A stretch of DNA of 8,914 bases from Gammaproteobacteria bacterium. GTDB taxonomy: Bacteria > Pseudomonadota > Gammaproteobacteria > Chromatiales > Chromatiaceae. Shown piece after piece: positions 6,487 through 8,914 of this stretch. Under the pieces are notes generated by a model. It was not told the DNA's origin and did not search any database. It saw only the letters and a list, made by a program, of their open reading frames with translations. Every line of letters starts with the position of its first letter. Positions within the stretch are counted from its first letter, which is position 1. Made by a program: the position numbers and the translations under genes. Location: the NCBI GenBank assembly GCA_024644505.1, contig JAHEHQ010000088.1:1-8914 (forward strand). Reading direction: 5' to 3'.

Positions 6487-7259
6487 GGGTCGAGCCTGAC
6501 CTCCACCCCCCGTTCCGCCATGTATCTTTTGGCCTCTCCGATGCTGTATTCCGCGAAGTGAAAAATACTGGCGGCCAGAACAGCGTCCGCCTTTCCCTCC
6601 GCGACCCCATCGACCAGGTGCTGCAGCGTACCCACGCCCCCGGATGCGATCACAGGCACGGTTACGGCCTCGCTTATGGCCCGGGTGAGGGCCAGATCGA
6701 ATCCTATCTTGGTACCGTCCCTGTCCATGCTGGTGAGCAGGATCTCGCCGGCCCCGTATGCCACCATTCGCCTGGCCCAGTCCACCGCGTCCAGGCCCGT
6801 GGGTTTGCGGCCGCCATGGGTGAAAATCTCCCATTTCAGGGGCTCGCCCTCGCCACTCACCTGCTTGGCATCGATGGCAACGACGATACACTGGGACCCG
6901 AACCGTTCCGTGGCCTCCCGCACGAATTCCGGATTGAACACAGCGGCCGTATTGATCGCCACCTTGTCGGCACCCGCATTGAGCATGCGCCGTATATCCT
7001 CGGTGGTGCGAATGCCGCCGCCGACGGTGAGGGGAATAAACACCTCACTTGCCACATCCTCCACCACGTGTACGATGGTGTCCCGGTTGTCGGAACTGGC
7101 TGTGATGTCCAGAAAAGTGATCTCGTCTGCGCCTTCCTCGTTGTAGCGGCGCGCCACTTCCACCGGGTCGCCGGCGTCCCTGATATCAACGAATTTGACG
7201 CCCTTGACGACGCGGCCCGCATCCACATCCAGGCAGGGAATGATTCTCTTTGCCAGCAT
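6483..7259 (-). CDS. hisF: Imidazole glycerol phosphate synthase cyclase subunit HisF
   Basis: Cyclase half of IGP synthase: with ammonia from HisH it converts PRFAR to imidazole-glycerol phosphate and AICAR, the branch to purine synthesis. The 258-aa (beta/alpha)8 barrel is of normal length, with catalytic D11 (IIPCLDVD) and D130 (VVAIDAK) and phosphate-binding loops at GGGIRT (80-85) and ASGGVG (205-210). It starts 14 bases after the hisA stop, with a GGGGGCG/AAGAG purine stretch upstream, and its stop overlaps the SYLF start by 4 bases. Confidence 0.98.
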   Translation of the reverse strand: MLAKRIIPCLDVDAGRVVKGVKFVDIRDAGDPVEVARRYNEEGADEITFLDITASSDNRDTIVHVVEDVASEVFIPLTVGGGIRTTEDIRRMLNAGADKVAINTAAVFNPEFVREATERFGSQCIVVAIDAKQVSGEGEPLKWEIFTHGGRKPTGLDAVDWARRMVAYGAGEILLTSMDRDGTKIGFDLALTRAISEAVTVPVIASGGVGTLQHLVDGVAEGKADAVLAASIFHFAEYSIGEAKRYMAERGVEVRLDP

Positions 7260-7273
7260 TCTCTTCGCCCCCG

Positions 7274-8029
7274 CTATTTTTCCGTTGCCACTGTCCCGCA
7301 GTCTTCGTCAGCCAGTCGCTGTCCCGCGGAAAAATCCAGGGTGCCTTCGTAGATGGCACGACCGGTGATCGCACCCGTGATACCTGTGCCCGCAATCTCA
7401 CAGAGGGCCTGTATATCTTCGATGGCGGTAATACCGCCGGAGGCGATGACCGGCGTGTCGATGGCCGACGCAAGTGCCGCCGTTGCCTCCAGATTGGGAC
7501 CGCTGAGCATGCCGTCTCTGCCGATATCGGTGTAGACGATGGCCGACACCCCATCCTGTCCGAATCGTTTGGCCAGGTCCTCCACCCGGTGCCCGGTGAG
7601 ATTTGCCCAGCCGTCGATGGCCACGAGGCCGTCCCGCGCATCCAACCCGACGATGACGTGTCCCGGGAAACTTCTGCAAGCGCGTCCCACGAACTGCGGA
7701 TCCTTGACCGCCATGGTGCCGATAATGGCGTAGGTCACACCGGCATCCAGGTAGGCCTGGATGGTTTGTTCGTCGCGGATACCGCCCCCGACCTGAATCG
7801 GCACATCCGGATAGCGGGCCGCGATGGATTTGATCACCTCGCCGTTCACCGGCTCACCGGCAAAGGCCCCGTTGAGATCCACCAGGTGCAGACGGCGCGC
7901 GCCCGCCCCGACCCAGCGCCCCGCCATTTCCACGGGATCATCCGCAAAAATGGTTTCGTCATCCATGCGCCCCTGGCGCAGGCGTACACAGCGGCCGTCT
8001 TTCAAATCGATAGCGGGTATCAACAACAC
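7274..8029 (-). CDS. hisA: ProFAR isomerase HisA
   Basis: Phosphoribosylformimino-5-aminoimidazole carboxamide ribotide isomerase: an Amadori rearrangement giving PRFAR for HisHF. The 251-aa (beta/alpha)8 barrel starts MLLIPAIDLKDGRCVRLRQG and has catalytic D8 and D130 (IVGLDARDG), the phosphate loops QVGGGIR (79-85) and IASGGI, and YTDIGRDGML. The start codon is GTG at 8029, fixed by the family N-terminus and by GAGG 9 bases before it. It is followed closely by hisF, but separated from hisH by 235 bp holding a structured repeat. Confidence 0.98.
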   Translation of the reverse strand: MLLIPAIDLKDGRCVRLRQGRMDDETIFADDPVEMAGRWVGAGARRLHLVDLNGAFAGEPVNGEVIKSIAARYPDVPIQVGGGIRDEQTIQAYLDAGVTYAIIGTMAVKDPQFVGRACRSFPGHVIVGLDARDGLVAIDGWANLTGHRVEDLAKRFGQDGVSAIVYTDIGRDGMLSGPNLEATAALASAIDTPVIASGGITAIEDIQALCEIAGTGITGAITGRAIYEGTLDFSAGQRLADEDCGTVATEK

Positions 8030-8038
8030 GATTCAGTG

Positions 8039-8042
8039 CCTC
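8039..8042 (-). promoter_or_regulatory. Ribosome binding site of hisA (GTG start)
   Basis: GAGG on the minus strand, 9 bases before the GTG at 8029. It supports the non-ATG start and suggests that hisA is initiated independently rather than by coupling to hisH. Confidence 0.6.
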
Positions 8043-8110
8043 AATTATCAGCTCAAATTCTTTATTACAAAAAATCTTTAGCTTTAGTGTAGAACGAATT
8101 AAACGCCAAC
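8043..8110. other. AT-rich leader before hisA
   Basis: The stretch is clearly A+T-richer than its surroundings. The minus strand has TGTAATAAAG, which could be an extended -10 element of an internal hisA promoter, but no matching -35 is seen. No ORF here looks real. Confidence 0.25.
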
Positions 8111-8121
8111 TATCCGGGTGA

Positions 8122-8229
8122 GTGGATGGGCGACCTGCCCAAGTGAGGGACGCCGTAAATACATCCATGTAGGCTTGACGGCGGCATCCCTGCCGCCGAC
8201 ACCCTCTCTTGGGCAGGTCGCCCATCCAC
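8122..8229. repeat. REP/MITE-like structured inverted repeat
   Basis: The terminal arms pair as a perfect 22-bp inverted repeat (8122-8143 with 8208-8229), extendable inward to 28 bp with one mismatch (8122-8149 with 8202-8229). The 52-base centre holds a perfect 8-bp hairpin with tetraloop (CGGCGGCA-TCCC-TGCCGCCG, 8179-8198) and a small one (TACAT-CC-ATGTA, 8160-8171). Each arm can also fold alone (TGGGC-N5-GCCCA at 8127-8141 and 8210-8224). It looks like a mobile, non-coding repeat family of the REP/MITE type; the centre resembles dispersed repeats I recall from gammaproteobacterial genomes. No clear target duplication is visible. It lies between co-oriented hisH and hisA. Confidence 0.8.
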
Positions 8230-8264
8230 CGATAATCATATGCAGCGTTCAGTGCAGATATAGA

Positions 8265-8903
8265 TCAATTCCAGTTAATGAAATTTCGGAGCAATCTCAA
8301 ACCGGCAGTTGCACTCTTTTCCGGGTGAAACTGTGCTGCGAACAGATTGCCGCGCGCTATGACACTGGTGAAAGGGATACCGTAATCGGTGGTGCCCGCC
8401 ACCAGATCGCCCTCCTGGGGATCGATGTAATAGCTGTGCACAAAATAGAACCGGCTCCCGTCGGGGATGCCTTCCCACAACGGGTGGGATTGGGTCTGCC
8501 GCACCCTGTTCCAGCCCATTTGGGGTATCTTCAGGCGCTGACTCTCCACTGCCATATCTGCAGGAAAACGGCGCACCTGCCCGGGGATCAGGCCCAGCAG
8601 CCGGGTCCCTCCATTCTCCTCACTGGTTTCCATCAGCACCTGGAGCCCCATACAGATTCCCAGAAAGGGCTTGCTGTGGGCGGCATCCAGAACGGCACGG
8701 TTGAGACGGTGTTCGGAAATCGCATCCATGCAGTCCCGCGCCGCCCCCTGGCCGGGAAATACCACCCTGTCCGCCGAAAGTATCAGTCCGGGGTCATCGG
8801 TAACCAGCACCTTGTCTTCAGCGTCTGCGACATGCTCGACAGCCTTTGATACAGAGCGCAGGTTGCCCATGCCGTAATCGATGACGGCGATGGTCTGGGA
8901 CAT
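8265..8903 (-). CDS. hisH: Imidazole glycerol phosphate synthase glutaminase subunit HisH
   Basis: Class I glutamine amidotransferase subunit of IGP synthase; it hydrolyses glutamine and channels ammonia to HisF. The 212-aa protein has the triad C84 (LGICMGLQ), H193 and E195 (FHPEKS), the oxyanion segment PGQG (50-53; PGVG is more usual) and HSYY (156-159). The length is normal. The ATG at 8903 shares its A with a preceding TGA (TGATG) and has no Shine-Dalgarno, which suggests coupling to the gene before it, probably hisB. Confidence 0.97.
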   Translation of the reverse strand: MSQTIAVIDYGMGNLRSVSKAVEHVADAEDKVLVTDDPGLILSADRVVFPGQGAARDCMDAISEHRLNRAVLDAAHSKPFLGICMGLQVLMETSEENGGTRLLGLIPGQVRRFPADMAVESQRLKIPQMGWNRVRQTQSHPLWEGIPDGSRFYFVHSYYIDPQEGDLVAGTTDYGIPFTSVIARGNLFAAQFHPEKSATAGLRLLRNFINWN

Positions 8904-8914
8904 CAGAGGGAGCC
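8903..8914 (-). CDS. hisB: Probable last codons of hisB (partial)
   Basis: The last 12 bases on the minus strand read GGC TCC CTC TGA, i.e. Gly-Ser-Leu-stop, with the TGA overlapping the hisH ATG by one base. HisB (imidazoleglycerol-phosphate dehydratase) proteins commonly end in a PSTKG-x-L motif and precede hisH in such operons. The assignment rests on only three codons and on gene order. Confidence 0.4.
   Translation of the reverse strand, partial: GSL

Noticed and set aside
6318..7352. Plus-strand open frame of 344 codons opposite hisF and the SYLF gene
   Set aside because: It is antisense to two overlapping real genes and has no family-like motifs or good start site.
8040..8070. Sigma-28-like GCTGATAA element just before hisA
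   Set aside because: No TAAAG box at the right spacing, and it would start transcription at or within the start codon.
7959..8225. Small minus-strand frame of 88 codons between hisH and hisA
   Set aside because: It is made of the repeat and the first part of hisA in another frame, so it is not a gene.
8118..8849. Plus-strand open frame of 243 codons across the repeat and hisH
   Set aside because: It begins inside the inverted repeat and runs antisense through hisH, with no protein-like features.

Overview
The window is a compact, G+C-rich stretch of a proteobacterial chromosome with every recognisable gene on the minus strand, so it is transcribed from right (8914) to left (1). The content and order (hisB-end, hisH, hisA, hisF, a SYLF gene, hisE, tatA, tatB, tatC, a DUF255 thioredoxin-like gene, urtA) and the his-to-tatABC linkage point to a gammaproteobacterium, perhaps of the Chromatiales or the sulfur-oxidising groups. 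That placement is inference from gene order and protein style, not from a search.

Right part (5486-8914): the distal half of a histidine operon. HisH and HisF form the imidazole-glycerol-phosphate synthase, HisA is the ProFAR isomerase, and HisE is the phosphoribosyl-ATP pyrophosphatase. Two things are unusual. The 235-bp hisH-hisA gap carries a strongly structured, REP/MITE-like inverted repeat. Between hisF and hisE, where hisI often sits, there is a secreted SYLF (Ysc84-like) protein gene joined to both neighbours by 4-base ATGA overlaps. No hisI is present in the window.

Middle part (3466-5317): a complete tatABC operon for the twin-arginine translocase. TatC has a normal six-helix core but carries a tail of about 150 residues: a low-complexity linker, a very acidic stretch and a C-terminal helical segment that resembles the FimV C-terminal domain.

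Left part (2-3465): a DUF255/YyaL-type protein (thioredoxin-like N-domain with CHWC, then an alpha/alpha-barrel) that here begins with an apparent signal peptide, followed by urtA, the binding protein of the urea ABC transporter. The 240-bp region before urtA has a near-consensus sigma-54 promoter. Two NtrC-like dyads lie upstream, 32 bp apart and about 98 and 130 bp before the predicted transcription start. This is the classical layout of a nitrogen-limitation-controlled promoter. The remaining urt genes would lie beyond the left edge.
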